From NCBI GenBank assembly GCA_018398585.1, contig JAGTTD010000001.1:13146501-13210500 (forward strand): a DNA stretch of 64,000 nucleotides, given 5' to 3'. Source of the DNA: Simmondsia chinensis (taxonomy: Eukaryota; Streptophyta; Magnoliopsida; Caryophyllales; Simmondsiaceae). Numbering within the stretch: the first letter of the stretch is position 1; each line of letters opens with the position of its first letter. Shown piece by piece: positions 45,273 to 57,719 of this stretch. Under the pieces are notes generated by a model, which was not told where the DNA came from, made no database searches, and saw only the letters and a program-made list of their open reading frames with translations. Both the position numbers and the translations under genes were made by a program.

Positions 45273-47885
45273 GGGGTGTAAACGAGCCGAGTTGAGCCCA
45301 GCACCATCTTGTTTGAACTGGATTTCGATATGCGTTAATGATTTCGAGTTCGAGCCGAGCTTTAAACGAGCTTTTAAATCTATGTTTGAACTCGGTTCAA
45401 TAAGGAACTATTATGTTTGATACTCGGCTCGACTCAACTCGTTGACCATAGCGAGCCGAGTCGAGCTTGTTAATGAGCCGAGCTAATTTTTCATAATTGA
45501 GCCGAATCGAGCTCATTTTATTATCGAGCCTAATTGAGCCCCTTATGTATGTGAAGCCTAATCAAGCTCATTTGCATTATCGAACCAGGCTAATTATCGA
45601 GCCGAGCTCATTAACGAGCTTGATTAGATTTTACTACAACATGGTCAACCTATGATGTAAAATATAATCCATAGAGCAAAAAAAAAAATCCCAATATAAT
45701 ACTAAAGCCCTTTCGAAGTCATTTAATTCACCTAAAATACTCTACAAGTCATATATTATAAAATAAAAATATTAACATATTACATACAATATCATCCAAA
45801 AAATAAAATTCATATGACCACATCAACAAGTTAGCCAAAATAATCCTTAGAACTATTGTGACATCCACTAAGTTCTTTTTTCAATAATTACATCCATCAA
45901 GTCGAAGGCTTTCATGCCAAAATAAACTCATTCTTCTAAACAAAAGAAAAACTAATATAAACACAAATGAAATTGAAGTGATGACATATTTCTCAAATTG
46001 AATACCAACATCAAAAGCGTTTGTGTTCAAAATATCATCTTGGATTGTTGTGTACGATACATCATCCCTGCATGATTATAAGAAGAAGATAACTTCAGCT
46101 TGTTGCTTAAAATAATAGGAACATAAATTATTTCATACAAAAGAAACTATGAAACTTGGTTATCGATAATGTCAAAACATTCATCATCAAGTCAAGCAAC
46201 TTCAAGGCAAAGTGAAGGTTTTAATATCTTCCTTGATCTAAATAAATAAATTCATATGTATTAGTTAAATGCCAACAACGTCAAAATAATAATAAGAAGC
46301 TACCAAAGAAAAAAAAAATTTGTAGTTACCTTTGTCTCCTCTTAATCGCGTAATAGCACCTTAACCAATCTTCAACACATAATAATACTTGTACTGTTTC
46401 GGTTGATAAAGATGCTCAGTAAGGATCTATCACTCTACTACCCGCACTAAATGTTGCTTCTGAAGCCACAGTAGTGATAGGGATGGCAAGAATGTCACAT
46501 GCCATTCTTGACAAAATACGAAACTTCAAATTATTCTGCTTCCACTAATCAAGTGTGTCAAAATACTCTACATCTTCGGGACAAATCACAACACCTTCTT
46601 CCAAATAGACATCAAGCTAAGACTTCGCATTTTCAATCGAATCAATGTTCGTCTTGATATAATCATCCCATTTTTTCCTCACCTTTGTGGATGCTGCCCT
46701 CCTCCCAAAACCGAACCTTGCCCCAATATGACTACTAGGACCACCTTTTCAAATTCAATAGCTTGAGAACCTTTTTTAGCATTAACTATCGAGTGATTTA
46801 TTATATATTCTTGGTAGAGCTCGTATAAAGTATCATGCACTTTTTTAATATGCCTAGTCGCTTCACCTTCGCCATACAAGGAATGAAAACTCCATTCAAT
46901 TATTCTTATCTTGTTTCTTGGGTCTAAGGTAGCAGTAATAGAAATCAACAAGTTACAATCACCCGAGTATTTGCCAAACTTAACTTTCATGCTCTAGGCC
47001 ATTGCCCTCATATAGTCATTTTCACTTTCACTTTGTTTAATTAAAACTTATTTTATGTGAGTAAGTTCAAGAAGAAATAACTCTGCTCCTGGATACTCAA
47101 TGCCTACAAATAAATGAATGTTAAGTTATTAAAGTAAATTTCATAAAATAATTTTTGAAAATAAACAAAATACTGGAACCAAAATTTAAAAAAAAAAACT
47201 ATTACCCGATATGACATGTGTAGCATAATTGAAAAGTTCCAAAAATATAGCAACTATCTTGGCTTTATCCGAATCAACTTCTGATGGTAAACTTGTATAG
47301 CTTGGGTCTCTTTGTTGATAAAAAGGAAATACTTCTTTGAATTGTAAGGCAGTTGACAACATCTCAAATGTAGCATTCCATCTTGTACAGCAATCTAAAA
47401 CTAATATCTTACCAGGCAACTGTAATTGTCTAAGAGCTGGTGAAGTGCCAATATGTTTTACGCTTGCTCTCACATCAGAAATCACATCCTGAATCTCATT
47501 CAACCCATCTTGCGCCAAAATATTCAAGATATGTGCACAAAGACGCACATGGAATAACCTCCCATCCAAAGGCAACTTTACATGACAAGAAAGGTTGTCT
47601 TTTAATAATCTAACCGCAACATCACTGTATGACGCATTATCAACCGTTGTGGTCGATACTTTATTCTCAATTCCCCAATCAACCAAACACTTATATAAAG
47701 AATCATGCACGGGAATTCCACTATGTGGGGGAGGGGGGGATATTAACAAAACTCAGAGCTCTCTTATGTTACTTTCAATCTTGAACAAAATGACAAGTGA
47801 TTTTCATATATTCAATTTTTTGGGGGTTTGACTTCCAAATATTGGTTGTAATACTAACCCAATTCACCTCTTTCAACAACCCTTT
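45273..47885 (-). mobile_element. hAT transposon (truncated on its 5' side)
   Basis: The left end is TAGGGGTGTAAACGAGCCGA followed by about 370 bases full of GAGCCGAGCTC repeats. A transposase gene of the hAT superfamily runs on the minus strand towards this end. The right end is lost in A-rich sequence near 47890, so no target duplication could be identified. The terminus and subterminal repeats are the same type as in the MITE at 19364-19702. Confidence 0.75.
46350..47885 (-). pseudogene. hAT transposase (RICESLEEPER/Ac type), broken
   Basis: Read from 47885 downwards, the first part (WVSITTNIWKSNPQK then KRALSFVNIPP) corresponds to the catalytic domain run-in. The open frame 47749-47186 gives DWGIENKVSTTTVDNAS (with the conserved D), HVRLCAHILNILAQDGL and CTRWNATFEMLSTAL. 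46990-46679 holds the DUF4413-like ILDPR..K segment (ATLDPRNKIRIIEW). Then 46640-46360 carries the hATC dimerisation domain: LDVYLEEG, DILAIPITTVASEATFSAGS and VLLCVEDWL. This order is that of plant zinc finger BED/RICESLEEPER-like transposases; the BED finger is missing. Stops (for example in FDTLD-stop-WK near 46560) and the lost N-terminus make it inactive. Confidence 0.9.
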
Positions 47886-47967
47886 GGTCCTTTTTTTTTT
47901 ATCAAATATGAAAACTTAAAAAGACAAAAAAAAAAAAAAAAAAAAAAGAGTAAAAAAGGGAGGAGAG

Positions 47968-47999
<32 letters not shown>

Positions 48000-48210
48000 G
48001 TACCAATAAATTGGTGAAAGGTTAGAGGAGTGGAGAGGAGAAAGAGAAAGCAAAAGAAAATTGGAATATAAAGGAAGGAGAGAAAAAAGAATTAGGGTTT
48101 AATTAAAACTATTGATCAATCTTATTTAAGATCTAACAGTGCAGATTTAATTTTCTTATATTCTCACGAGACTTCCATTCTAAGTCTAGACGCTCCCTAT
48201 ATATATATAT
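47886..48210. repeat. Poly(A)-rich, low-complexity spacer
   Basis: Two long A runs (about 47926-47946 and 47971-47994) separated by purine-rich sequence, then AT-rich DNA with no gene. It marks the break point of the hAT element. Confidence 0.7.
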
Positions 48211-48330
48211 CGGAAACAGTTTCTCTTCAGGGGTAGCTCCCTGAAGGGCCCCTAAAGGGGAAAGGCTGCGTACATTCACCCCTCAGGCCCGGTTTAGGCG
48301 GGAGCCCTTGGGGCACTAGGAATGTTATAT
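48211..48330 (+). repeat. RTE/SINE-type 3' end fragment
   Basis: The segment AAAGGCTGCGTACATTC followed by GGTTTAGGCGGGAGCCCTTGG and GGCACTAGGAATGTT matches, with substitutions, the 3' tail of the RTE element at 43430-43520 (AAGGCTGCATAC, TATGCGGGAGCCC, GGCACCGAGA). Such tails are shared between RTE LINEs and SINEs that use their machinery. No duplication was found. Confidence 0.55.
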
Positions 48331-48365
48331 ATACTGGGAGTTCTATTTATAAACAAAGATTTCAA

Positions 48366-48849
48366 TCGCATACAGAATAGTAAAAGATGAGAAAGATGGA
48401 TTTATTGAAAATACAAAAGTTTAATTTACAATAGAATTAAACAAAATGTAAAGATAGGAATTGAAATGCAGATAAGAGACTTACAAATTGAAATTGAGGA
48501 CTTGAATACAAAGCTTCGAAAATAAAATTACAAAAGAAGGTGGCAAAGGAGAATTTTGTGAGCTCTTTCGTGATCTCTGTTCTTACCTCTGCCTTTGAAT
48601 ACTGAATGAAATCCCCTTATATAGAGGAGGAATTCTGAATTTGAAAATGTTTCAAAATTCTATTGAATAATCAGAACATCTGGCCTCAGATAATTGCCCT
48701 TTGAACAGTGAAAATATTGAATTATTGCCACAGTAGGATTCTTAAATATTGTCCCTTGAACAGTACTACTATAGTACCGTCGATCTGCTGCTGCTGCATC
48801 TTGTCGGTTGAATAGATGATCTTTTGTTTTTTCTATAAAAAAAAATTCA
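48366..48849 (-). other. Copy A 3' non-coding region
   Basis: Downstream of ORF2, about 480 bases without ORF, containing direct phrases such as ACAGTAGGATTCTTAA and AATATTGAATTATTGCCACA that recur in copies B and C. The similarity to copy B stops at TCGCATACAG (48366), taken as the junction with flanking DNA. Confidence 0.65.
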
Positions 48850-50086
48850 AAGCAGATTGAAAGGATCACTCTAACTTGAATTTACTTCTTCTCCTTTATC
48901 ATCTTCTGAGGTGGAATCTTGAATTTACTGAAGTAGCTGGGCAAGTAGTTCTTTCGAGATCTTTCCTTTTGATTTGGATCTGTTGGAAGTAGTTGAAACT
49001 ATTGTTTTGCATGGTTGTGGTTGAGTCTTGGCAGGAGGAGGAATAGTGCATGGAGAGAATATTTGAATATCTTTGTTTTTTTGTTCTTTCAAAAATTTTG
49101 AAAGAATTTTAGTGAAACAATCTCATTTAATAACGCAATTTTCCACCATTTGATTTTGTATTCCTTAACCAATGATAATGGATAAGGATGTTAAAAAAAT
49201 TGAGCAATTTTAAAGGACCAACGAAGGATCCAAGGAATTATGAAATTCGAATGAAAACTTATTAAGGTATCTAGAGGATTATCCTCTAGATATTTTGAAT
49301 AGAAATTGAATAATGCTTTTGCATTAGCAGGATAGATATCAGTGGTAGCACCAAAGTATCTCTACAATTCAAAAAACCATTCTGAAAAAGATCTTGATTT
49401 CTTTGAAAATTGAAAAAACCATGAATGGTCAAAAGATTAGAAAAGAAAAGCCTAAACCAGGCCATTTTATAATCTTGATAAGTAAAACCAGCCGGTTGAA
49501 ATGGTTGAGAAAATAACCTTGAATTAAAAGGGGTATATTGAAAATCTTTGAGATGCCAAACATCTAAAATTTTACAGGTTGAATACATAATCTTTTTCCG
49601 ACTTTTCTTATCTCTTTCATGTTTGATTTGGGCGGATCCTGTATCAATTAAAATAAATTCACAAAATCTTTGTGTCCTTTTAATATCATTCGAAAACCAT
49701 TGAAAATCTTCTGGAAAGATTGAATTTACAAGGTTTAAAATGCCATTGACCGGAAGAGGTTCCGTTTGCCTAGTAAGGAAAACATGTTCCGGTTGGGGTT
49801 TTGAAAAATATTAGGCTGATTGAGAGGGTAAAGAACTTTCAAGTCTTTGATTTAAGGATTGAGAAGATGGTGGTAGATTTATTGAAAAGGGGTTTTGAAG
49901 ATAATTTTTTGGAGGTCTAGAAGCTGCTGCTGAATAGGATACTGAAGGGAAGTCTTCAGCAAGTATTGAGTAAGGGTTTTGAGTAGGAGCTTTTATTGAA
50001 GGGTTTTGAGGATGGGGTTGAAGATTCATTGCATAGTCTGCCGAAGATTGAATTTTCTCTTTTCCTTTCGCTTTGTCTTTGTACAT
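48850..50086 (-). pseudogene. Copy A ORF2 (function unknown)
   Basis: Starts with ATG at 50086: a lysine-rich MYKDKAKGKEKIQSS, then a proline/glutamine/serine-rich segment (LQPHPQNPSIKAPTQNPYSI). A middle block holds QPFQPAGFTYQDYKMAWFRL and HGFFNF (49588-49286), and the end has SKGKISKELLAQLLQ and an acidic tail. All three copies share this order, so it is one conserved protein. No domain is recognised; in Florendovirus the second ORF has no known function. Frames are broken at several places. Confidence 0.75.
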
Positions 50087-50099
50087 TTTCCTGGAATAA

Positions 50100-51480
50100 T
50101 CAATTGAAGTGAGGTGTGTCCTTGGAGAAATTTTCTCAAAAGGAAGTTAGGGAGGGAATTGTTTTCGCACTTGATAAATTCTATTTCAAAATCAAAAAAG
50201 ATAAAATAGCTAGCCATCAAGCAAAAATTTTTGTTGAGACTTAGTTTTTGACATCCTTTTGCAAGACTTCTTTCGCAGACTTGCAATCAATCCATAAAAA
50301 AAAAAAAAAAAAAAAATTTATTGTATAAATCATCTTGAAATTTTGAAATGCATAAAACAATTGATAAAATTTCTTTTTTTAATGGTGAGTAATTCTTTTG
50401 TGGACCAAGCCATAATCCAAAATGGAATCGAACAATTTGTTCCCGTTTGTCAAGACTCTGTTTTAGTATTCCTCCATAGCCCATGCCTGAAGCATCGGTC
50501 TCTTCTACGAGGGATGCTTTTGGGTTAGGGATGCCTAGACAGGGGAGGTTCTTTACTCGTTGTTTAACGGTTTGAATTATCCTTGAGTGTTCAAGAATCC
50601 ATGGAGAAGGATTTTTTTGAAGCCTTTGCTATAATGGTTGGCACATTTGTCTTAAATTGGGGAAAATCTGAAACATAATCTAAACATCCTAAAAATCTTT
50701 GTAATTGAGTTTTATCTTTTAATTCGTTTGAAAATCTGTCAGCAAACTCAATTGCTCTTACTATTGGTTTTATTGTTCCTTGAAATATACCATGCCCAAG
50801 AAATTTGACTTTGGTTTGAAATAACTTTATCTTTGAGGCTGATAAAACTAAACCATTTCTTTTAACAGTTTTTAAAAGAATGTTTAAATGTTTGAAATGT
50901 TGATCAATATTTCTTGAGAAAACTAGGATATTATCAATATATATCATGATGAAATCTATAAATTGAGCAAAACTATCATCATAATATTTTGAAATTCTGA
51001 AGGTGCATTTTTGAGTCCAAAGGGCATTACATTCCATTCGTAATGGCCAAATGGGACTGTGCAAGCCTTCTTGTATTGATCTTTATCATGAACTTTAATT
51101 TGCCAAAACCCACTTTTCAAATCAAATTTTGAGAATATATTTGCTTCATAGAGTCCATTGAGTAAGTCCCTTTTCTATGGAATTGGATATCTAATCCATT
51201 GGAGAGCTTTGTTCAAAGGTTTATAATTAATTACAAGTTGTGGAACCCCTCTTTGTATTTCTGCTTGTTTGTTAATATAAAAGGCTAAGGAGCTCCAAGG
51301 AGATTTTGAGGGTCTTATCAATTTTTTATCTAAAAGTGTTTGAATTTCATTTTTGCAATGTTCTAACAATTCTTTGTTCATTTGAATGGGTCTTACTTTC
51401 GTAGGAATATTTCTTTCATTGAAATTTTTTTCATAAGGTAGTTGAACAATATGCTATTTTCTTTCCCAAAATGCACTAGG
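50100..51480 (-). pseudogene. Copy A reverse transcriptase and RNase H
   Basis: The run-in at 51381-51175 contains ELLEHCKNEIQTLLDKKLIR and WSSLAFYINKQAEIQRG. The palm is in 51064-50591 with FIMIYIDNILVFS (active-site YIDD changed to YIDN), LVLSASKIKLFQTKVKFLGH and DKTQLQRFLGCLDYVSDF. RNase H follows in broken frames: a TDAS/YGGILKQSL-like piece at 50484-50287 and the IKCENNSLPNFLLRKFL end at 50230-50130. A frameshift separates run-in and palm. The changed active-site aspartate makes RT inactive. Confidence 0.88.
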
Positions 51481-51613
51481 GAGATCTAAGCATACTTCCT
51501 TTATTATTTTATTATTTAGTTGATTAATTTTTTCTCGAACATTTAGTTGGCCTAGTTTTTTTTATCCTTTGGAATTCTATTTCCTTTGAAGACGTTGAAT
51601 ATGATTTTTCTCG

Positions 51614-52075
51614 TTATGTATTAAATTTATTTGTGTAAATATTACAGTTAATTGTAACAGTCGGATTGATGAATTGAAATGTTACTTGAGTTCCCCGGAT
51701 TTTAGTATGGACACCTTCCTTTGTGACTGTGAAAGCATAGATTTGGCTAATAAATGGAGTCCTTAAGATACTCTGTTGTTGAAGATATTTGACTAAAATA
51801 AATAGTGTCTTGAAATAGATACCATCATTACAAATGTAACAATTTGATAATATATACTTTATTTTAATTCTATCTCTACTAGCTGTGTGAAGATTTTCTA
51901 TTGTTTTTTTCATATATTTTGATGGAATAAGTCTTTCTTGTATATAGTTGAGATCTGCTCCCGAATCTAACAAGGCTTGAGTTTGAATCTTATAATCCTT
52001 TGAAACATGAAGAGTTATAGAGATATACCATTTTTGGTATTCTATTCTTTCTATAATTTGAAAAAAATTTATCAT
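51614..52075 (-). pseudogene. Copy A aspartic protease
   Basis: Open piece of 153 residues. The retropepsin active site is visible as QALLDSGADLNYI near residues 33-45, after a strand-rich run-in (WYISITLHVSKDYKIQTQ). Position between coat protein and RT is canonical. It ends at stops both sides, so it is not joined to RT. Confidence 0.85.
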
Positions 52076-52759
52076 CTGAAATTATTTCGTTTGATATTTG
52101 AATATTTTCTAATTGAGTTTCAATCAGATTTTCTTTAGATGTAATTGTTTTTTATTCTAAATATGACAGTCTTGATTCTATTTCTAAATACTTTGATTCT
52201 AAGAGCGATAATTTTGATTGTGCTTCTAAATCTTGATATTGAATTGTTACTAATTCAGCTTTGAAGGTGCTTAATTTGTTTTTTTAGATCATTGATTTCT
52301 CTTTGTAAATCTCCTGTTAAAATTTGTCTAAATATGTTTACCGTAGGATATCTTTCAAATATTTGTTCTAGGGAAATTGGTTCTTTTGATTTTCAAATTT
52401 CTTGTTCTTTGAATATAATGTCTTTTAGTTTTAGGAGATATCCTTTTCTTATATCTTGATCTTGAATTTTTTTTCTACTATAACTAGTAAGGCTTCTTTA
52501 TTCGCTTTAGTTAAAACATTAATTGTTTTGAATTTGCAGGGACATAGATCCAGAGTCAAATCAGAAGATGAAGTTTCATCCTCTGAATTTTCTTGAATTT
52601 CAAATGTGTAGTCTTCATTTTCTAAGCTTGATTCAGTTAGAAATAAACTCGTAGGCTCATTTCTTAATTCTTCATCTTCTATTTCATTTATCTTTTGTTT
52701 CATTTTGCAATGTCTTTGGTAATGACTAGGTTTTTTACACTTGTAACGGAATGGGATCT

Positions 52760-54900
52760 TACTAGATTTTTTTCTTGGAGTACTTTCTCTTATTTTTATA
52801 GTATTGAGGAGGTGGTTGTTGTTTATATTTATTTCTTCTTTGTTTTTTGTAGCACTTAAGGTCTTGTTGGAATCTTTTCTTTTTGTATCGCTTTAAAGGA
52901 GGTTTGAAGCCAGGAATACCATATTGAGCAAAAAAGGATCATAGTTCTTTCCTTGTTTGAGCCTTTTTGAGATTATTATTGAGTTTTTGTTCTTGACATA
53001 AGTTTAATGCTTCTTCTTTAATAAAAGTAAATAATTTTCCGTAAGTTATATTTTGCCATGGAATTGTTTGAGTACCACAGATATCTTGTACTTTTGTCAT
53101 TATTCTTTCTGCAAATAGCTTTGGAAGTCTGGTTACAAATCTTTGTTTCCAAAATGGTTGATTTCTATCATCTCTTTTGAGTACATGAGTTAAAAACATG
53201 TCCTTGTACCATCGAAAATCTTGTAAGGAAGGACATCTTAGATTGGTTAAAAATAGCTTTGTTGATTCCTTATCTTCATCTACACTGCCAAGAAAGGCTA
53301 CAGTTATTGACCAAATTAATGTTTCTACAACATCTTTAATTTCTTCCTCAATATAAGGAGAGTTGACATCATTTGGATCTAATGGTTTTCTTATAGTGTG
53401 ACTAAGATTTAAGTATTATTTCTCTATCATGGTGTTGTAATGTTTTTGTCTACCATGATTGAAGTTGTCATGAGAATCCAGAAACAATTAATCTTGCTGC
53501 TGTTTGATTGGTATTTGCAGGTTCAAAAATCTCATATGCTGTTGCAGCTATTGCCATTTGATTTAAGGTATTTTTTTATCACATATTCTAATTTTCTATC
53601 TATGTTCCAGTCATGAATATCTTTTCCATTGAATGACGTAGAAGTGAATTGATTTTGTTCTTCAAATCGAATATCAAGAGGAGTGGGTCTTGGATAATAA
53701 GTTTTTGTAGGTTGATTTTTCCAATTAGTTTTTATCCTTTTTATCGAAGATTCAATTGTATTTGCATTAAATTGTTCTTCCGTTTTTTGAACTTTTGTCT
53801 CGCTTAGGGATGTCGATGATGTATCTTCATTAGAAACTTCCTCTTCTCCTTTAGAAATAGTTTGGAATGTGGGGCCACTTGTAGATGGGTTGTCTGTTAA
53901 TTTGAGTTTTTAAGTTATTTTTTCTATTATATCATCATTACAGTTTTTAGTCGTTTTGAGTTTTATTTGTTATTTATCTTTTTGAGTTAAATTGAAAGGT
54001 TTAAATGAGGGTTATTGAATTCCTCTGAAAAATGGACTTTCTTGTTGTTGTTCCGGTTTTTGAATTGGAAAATTTGATTAGATAAAATAACTTTGGGGGA
54101 CTGGCCATGGGAAAGGTTTGATAGGATAATTTTTAGAAATTGGTTGTAGGATAGTTTAAATGATTGGTGATTATGATTTTTATTTATCACTAACTTTTGA
54201 TATTTTGTTGTGGATTATATCTAATTGTTCTGATATTGTTTTAAGATTTAAAGTTTGGAAATTATTTTGTTCATATAATTTGTTTATATCCTTAATTGTA
54301 GTTACCGATTTACCTTCTTTCTCTTCTCTTCCCGACGAAAAAGAGTGGCTGCTAGTTGTTGATTTTGGACATTGATTAGTTAATTCTTTGTTGGAGGATG
54401 TACAAATTGGATAATCTGTCCATCAATTGTAAGCCATTTGGTTGTTAAGTCTGTGTTAACATTTATTGAGTTTTGAATAAAGGGATTTGGTATTTCATTT
54501 CTTGATGTATATGATTCTAGCCATTTGAAAAATAAAATATTACATTTTAATTGATTTAATACTTTGTAATAAGTTTCTTTTATCTTTATTGTACTTTCTT
54601 TAGTAAATGTTTGAAAAAACCATTGTCGTTTTATTTTATTTTGGTCATATTCAAAATCATTGCTTAAATTTCTTTATTTATTGTAAAGTCTTTTGCTAAG
54701 ACATTTGTTGAGGGTGGTCTCATTTGAGATGTAGTTGCAGAATTAGGGTTTGAAAAAGGTTGGGTTTGAAAAAGTTTCAGTTTGAAAAACTGGTTCAGCT
54801 AGAGGAGGATTAAAACGTATACCTCTGAACCTTGTTTCATTTGCACCAGTTTGATAGTCTTCTTCCCTTGGAGTGGGTAGGGATGAAGTTGAATGTCTAG
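52760..54900 (-). pseudogene. Copy A coat protein region with zinc motif
   Basis: Highly broken. The best preserved piece is 53199-52939 (86 residues, LTHVLKRDDRNQPFWKQRFV, LPKLFAERI, YGKLFTFIKEEALNLCQEQK), corresponding to the conserved coat/capsid segment of Caulimoviridae. It is followed at about 52745-52715 by CKKPSHYQRHC, a CCHC knuckle that has lost its first cysteine. The upstream part to 54900 has only short open pieces. Copy B has a matching region at 61560-62594 where more of the N-terminal part is open. Confidence 0.7.
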
Positions 54901-55783
54901 ATGATTCAGTATATATTGTATTACTTATTGTAGTTTTTTTTCCTGATCCAAACCTTACGCTAACTTTACCATCAAGTTCTTCAATTATTTGTTGGACTTG
55001 TCTTTGGTTTAGATTTTCAGGTGATTGAGGGTTTTCTACTTGCCAAAATTTTGGAATGGTTATATCATTCCTTTAAGACGTTTTGGGGTTATTGTTTCAG
55101 CTTGGTCAGCTTGAACTTCAAGGAGTAACGTTTCTCCTTGAGGGGACTGTTTGAGGCATTTTGGATTAAGTTGGCTACCTAAGAGCCTAAAAAAATTTTA
55201 TATATTAGGGAAAATCCTTTGGTGTGCTCTAATACTTGAAAATTTGGTGTATATCTAAAGTTACAGTTTTGAGAACATGTGGATCTGGAAGGTCTACACA
55301 AAAATTTGGATAACAGTTAAAATAAATTGGTCCATTATGTAAATTTATTTGAATAGCAGCTAATAATAAATCATCAAATTTGAGAAATCTTTTGTCTCTT
55401 AAAGTCAACATTACTAGTTGGTCATGTCCAATCCCTGTTAAAGGATTAATTGCTACTTGAATTAACCGTTAATGTATATATTAAAATCCTTTTAGAATGT
55501 ATTTTTGAATAGAAACATCAGAGTAATTGAACAGTTTGGGTTTCTTGGTCAATTGACATGGTTTGTTCATGTGTTTTACATGAAAAAGCCATTTTGAAAT
55601 CAAAAGTTCTAATTTGATAAATTGATTCAAAATTTTCATTTGGAATACTCAAGTTGACAAAGTCCTTGGGATTTGTTGTTTCTTTTGAAATTTCTTTTGA
55701 GTTGTCCTAGAAGAGTTTGAACTGGTATTATGCTATTTTGAAAACATTCTTCTAAATGGTCCGACGATACTAAACCTAGACAT
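54900..55783 (-). pseudogene. Copy A ORF1 start and movement protein domain
   Basis: The probable ORF1 start is the ATG at 55783 (minus). Following broken sequence, the open piece 55411-55229 contains RDKRFLKFDDLLLAAIQINL and IYFNCYPNF, the core of the 30K-superfamily movement protein as found in Caulimoviridae. This domain lets the virus move between cells. The region is interrupted by stops and frame changes; the border to the coat protein part is not sharp. Confidence 0.75.
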
Positions 55784-55889
55784 GGTTAAAGCCTTAGTTG
55801 TTTGGGTTCAACAGTTACTAAACAGTCTTACTATTTCACACTGTTGGGATCGAGAACACCAGAGTTATAGTAACGGGAACACCTATCAT

Positions 55890-56867
55890 ATTTGGGTTCT
55901 TTTGACTGATCGTGATTCTCTCTGGCCTCGGTGGATCCATGCCAACCGACTCCGGGGGAAATCCTTCTGGGATATTCAGCCTCGAGGCTCGATTCCATGG
56001 TCGTGGAGGAGCATCCTCGATGTTAGGTCGTTGTGTGCCGGGGCCTTCCGACATATTATTAATGACGGCCGTGATACAGCGCTGTGGTCTGACTACTGGT
56101 TGCCATGCGAACGTTTGGAGGGGCGGCGGTTTACATTCCGCCAACTTCACTCCACTGGTCATCGCCTGGGCTCTCATGTTTCTGACATTATTCAGGGTGA
56201 TCAGTGGCGCTTCCCACAGGATATTGCCGAGCTGCTACCTATCTGGGATTCTGTTGACTTCAGGCCCCGGCCGGGGGTAGCTGATAGTGCTCGGTGGATG
56301 GGCGACCCGTCTGGGGTCTTCTCCACCAGGTCGGCTTGGGAGATGATTCGTAGTCGGAGGGAGTAGGACTCCATCCAGCTGCATATTCCGAGGCACTCCT
56401 TCATCCTCTGGCTTGCCTCTTGTGAGCGGCTTTGGATGTTTGACAGGCTACTGAGACATCGAGTGCAGGTTGTTTGGGCTACTTGTGTGTTGTGTGGGTC
56501 AGATGATGAGTCGCACAGCCATCTCTTCTTCAGCTGCAGCTTCTCTGCTACTGTCTGGTCCAGGGTGTCTTCTCGCACCTCTTTCGCATGGCCTTTGCTT
56601 CCTTGGAATGAGCTGGTTCAGTAGGCTGCTTCCAGATTCCGTGGTCGCGGGGTCGATCGGATCCTTGCCCGCCTTTGTCTTTCAGCGACGGTTTACACCC
56701 TCTGGTGCGAGCGTAACCTGAGGATCCAGCGCTTCCCGTCCAGGCCTTCTGCAGTCGTCACTGAGGAGATCACACGATTGGTTCGCAGCCGTCTCATTGC
56801 TGCTCCTACGCTTCGTGGTGCTCATCGTCACTCACAGCTTCTGCAGGAGTGGGGGATTGAGCGCTAG
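55890..56867 (+). pseudogene. L1 ORF2 C-terminus with zf-RVT domain
   Basis: One frame runs from the truncation point to the stop at 56865-56867, interrupted only by two TAG codons (56364-56366 and 56622-56624). It reads SFWDIQPRGSIPWSWRSILD, IINDGRDTALWSDYWLP, then the zf-RVT block FILWLASCERLWMFDRL and CVLCGSDDESHSHLFFSC (C-x2-C...H-x4-C pattern), and ends CERNLRIQRF...LLQEWGIER. This is the usual C-terminal zinc-binding part of plant L1 ORF2 proteins. The RT domain is missing through 5' truncation. Confidence 0.92.
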
Positions 56868-57061
56868 CTTTATATTTTTTGCTTTTTGGCTTTGTCCTTT
56901 TTGTTTGGCCATATTGGCTTTTGATTTCGTTGTTTTGATTTCTTTCTTCGGATTGATTCATTGATGTAGGCCTTGGGCCTTGGCTTGGGGTATGCCCCTT
57001 GTAGACTTGTACATATATTTGTTCATATATGATATTTTCACACTGACTTACCAAAAAAAAA
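55890..57061 (+). mobile_element. L1-type LINE, 5'-truncated 3' end (1.17 kb)
   Basis: Flanked by a perfect 13-bp duplication GAACACCTATCAT (55877-55889 and 57062-57074) and ending in a short poly(A) (57053-57061). It is clearly more GC-rich than the viral sequence around it. It lies in the leader of pararetrovirus copy A in opposite orientation, so it arrived after the virus copy. Confidence 0.93.
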
Positions 57062-57204
57062 GAACACCTATCATGGATTACCAACGCTTATAACACCCAA
57101 CGGGAAAACCTATCACGGCTTACCAACGCTATACTCGGCTTGCCGGACGCTCCTACTAAGTGCTTAACAGTATTTCCGTGAAAACTATTGAAAACACCTT
57201 AAAC

Positions 57205-57220
57205 TTGGCTCTGATACCAG
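57205..57220 (-). other. Minus-strand DNA primer site (tRNA-Met) of copy A
   Basis: Minus strand CTGGTATCAGAGCCA, complementary to plant initiator tRNA-Met, conventional position 1 of Caulimoviridae genomes. Copy B's 3' end lies 17 bases away on the other side, so the junction preserves the circular order. Confidence 0.88.
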
Positions 57221-57719
57221 TTAGTTTTGCAGCATGATCGCATACAGAACAGAAAAAGATGAGAAAGATGGATTTATTGAAAATACAAAAGTTTAATTTA
57301 CAATAGATTGAAACAAAATACAGATAAGAGACTTACAAATTGAAACTGAGGACTTGAATATAGAGGTTCAAAAATAAAATTATAAAAGAAGGTGGCAAAG
57401 GAGAATTTTTTGAGCTATTTTATGATATCTGTAATTGCCTTTGCCTTTGAATACTGAATGAAATCCCCTTATATAGAAGAGGAACTCTGAACTTGAAAAT
57501 GCTTCAAAATTCTATTGAATAATCGGGACAGCTGGCCTCCAACAATTGTCCTTTAAATAGTGAAAGTATTGAATTATTGCTACAGTAGGATTCTTGAATT
57601 ATTGTCCTTTGAACAGTTTGCTATAGTGCCATCAATCTGCTACTACAGTATCTTATCGGTTGAATAGATGATCTTTTTGTTGTTTTCAAAAAAAATTCAG
57701 AGCAGATTGAAAGGATCAC

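Larger units (their letters stand above)
48366..57220 (-). mobile_element. Endogenous pararetrovirus copy A (Caulimoviridae, Florendovirus-like)
   Basis: From the tRNA-Met primer site at 57206-57220 the minus strand carries a leader (cut by an L1 insertion), ORF1 with movement protein, coat protein, zinc motif, protease, RT and RNase H in that order, then ORF2, then a 3' region ending at about 48366. About 7.7 kb remain once the L1 is discounted, a normal genome size for this family. A two-ORF layout with a polyprotein and a second ORF of unknown function fits Florendovirus. There are many stops and frameshifts in all domains. No LTRs are present, as expected for a virus-derived copy. Confidence 0.85.

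Noticed and set aside
55836..56578. Minus-strand and alternative-frame ORFs over the L1 insert
   Set aside because: Shadows of the zf-RVT frame; the GC-rich sequence keeps other frames open.
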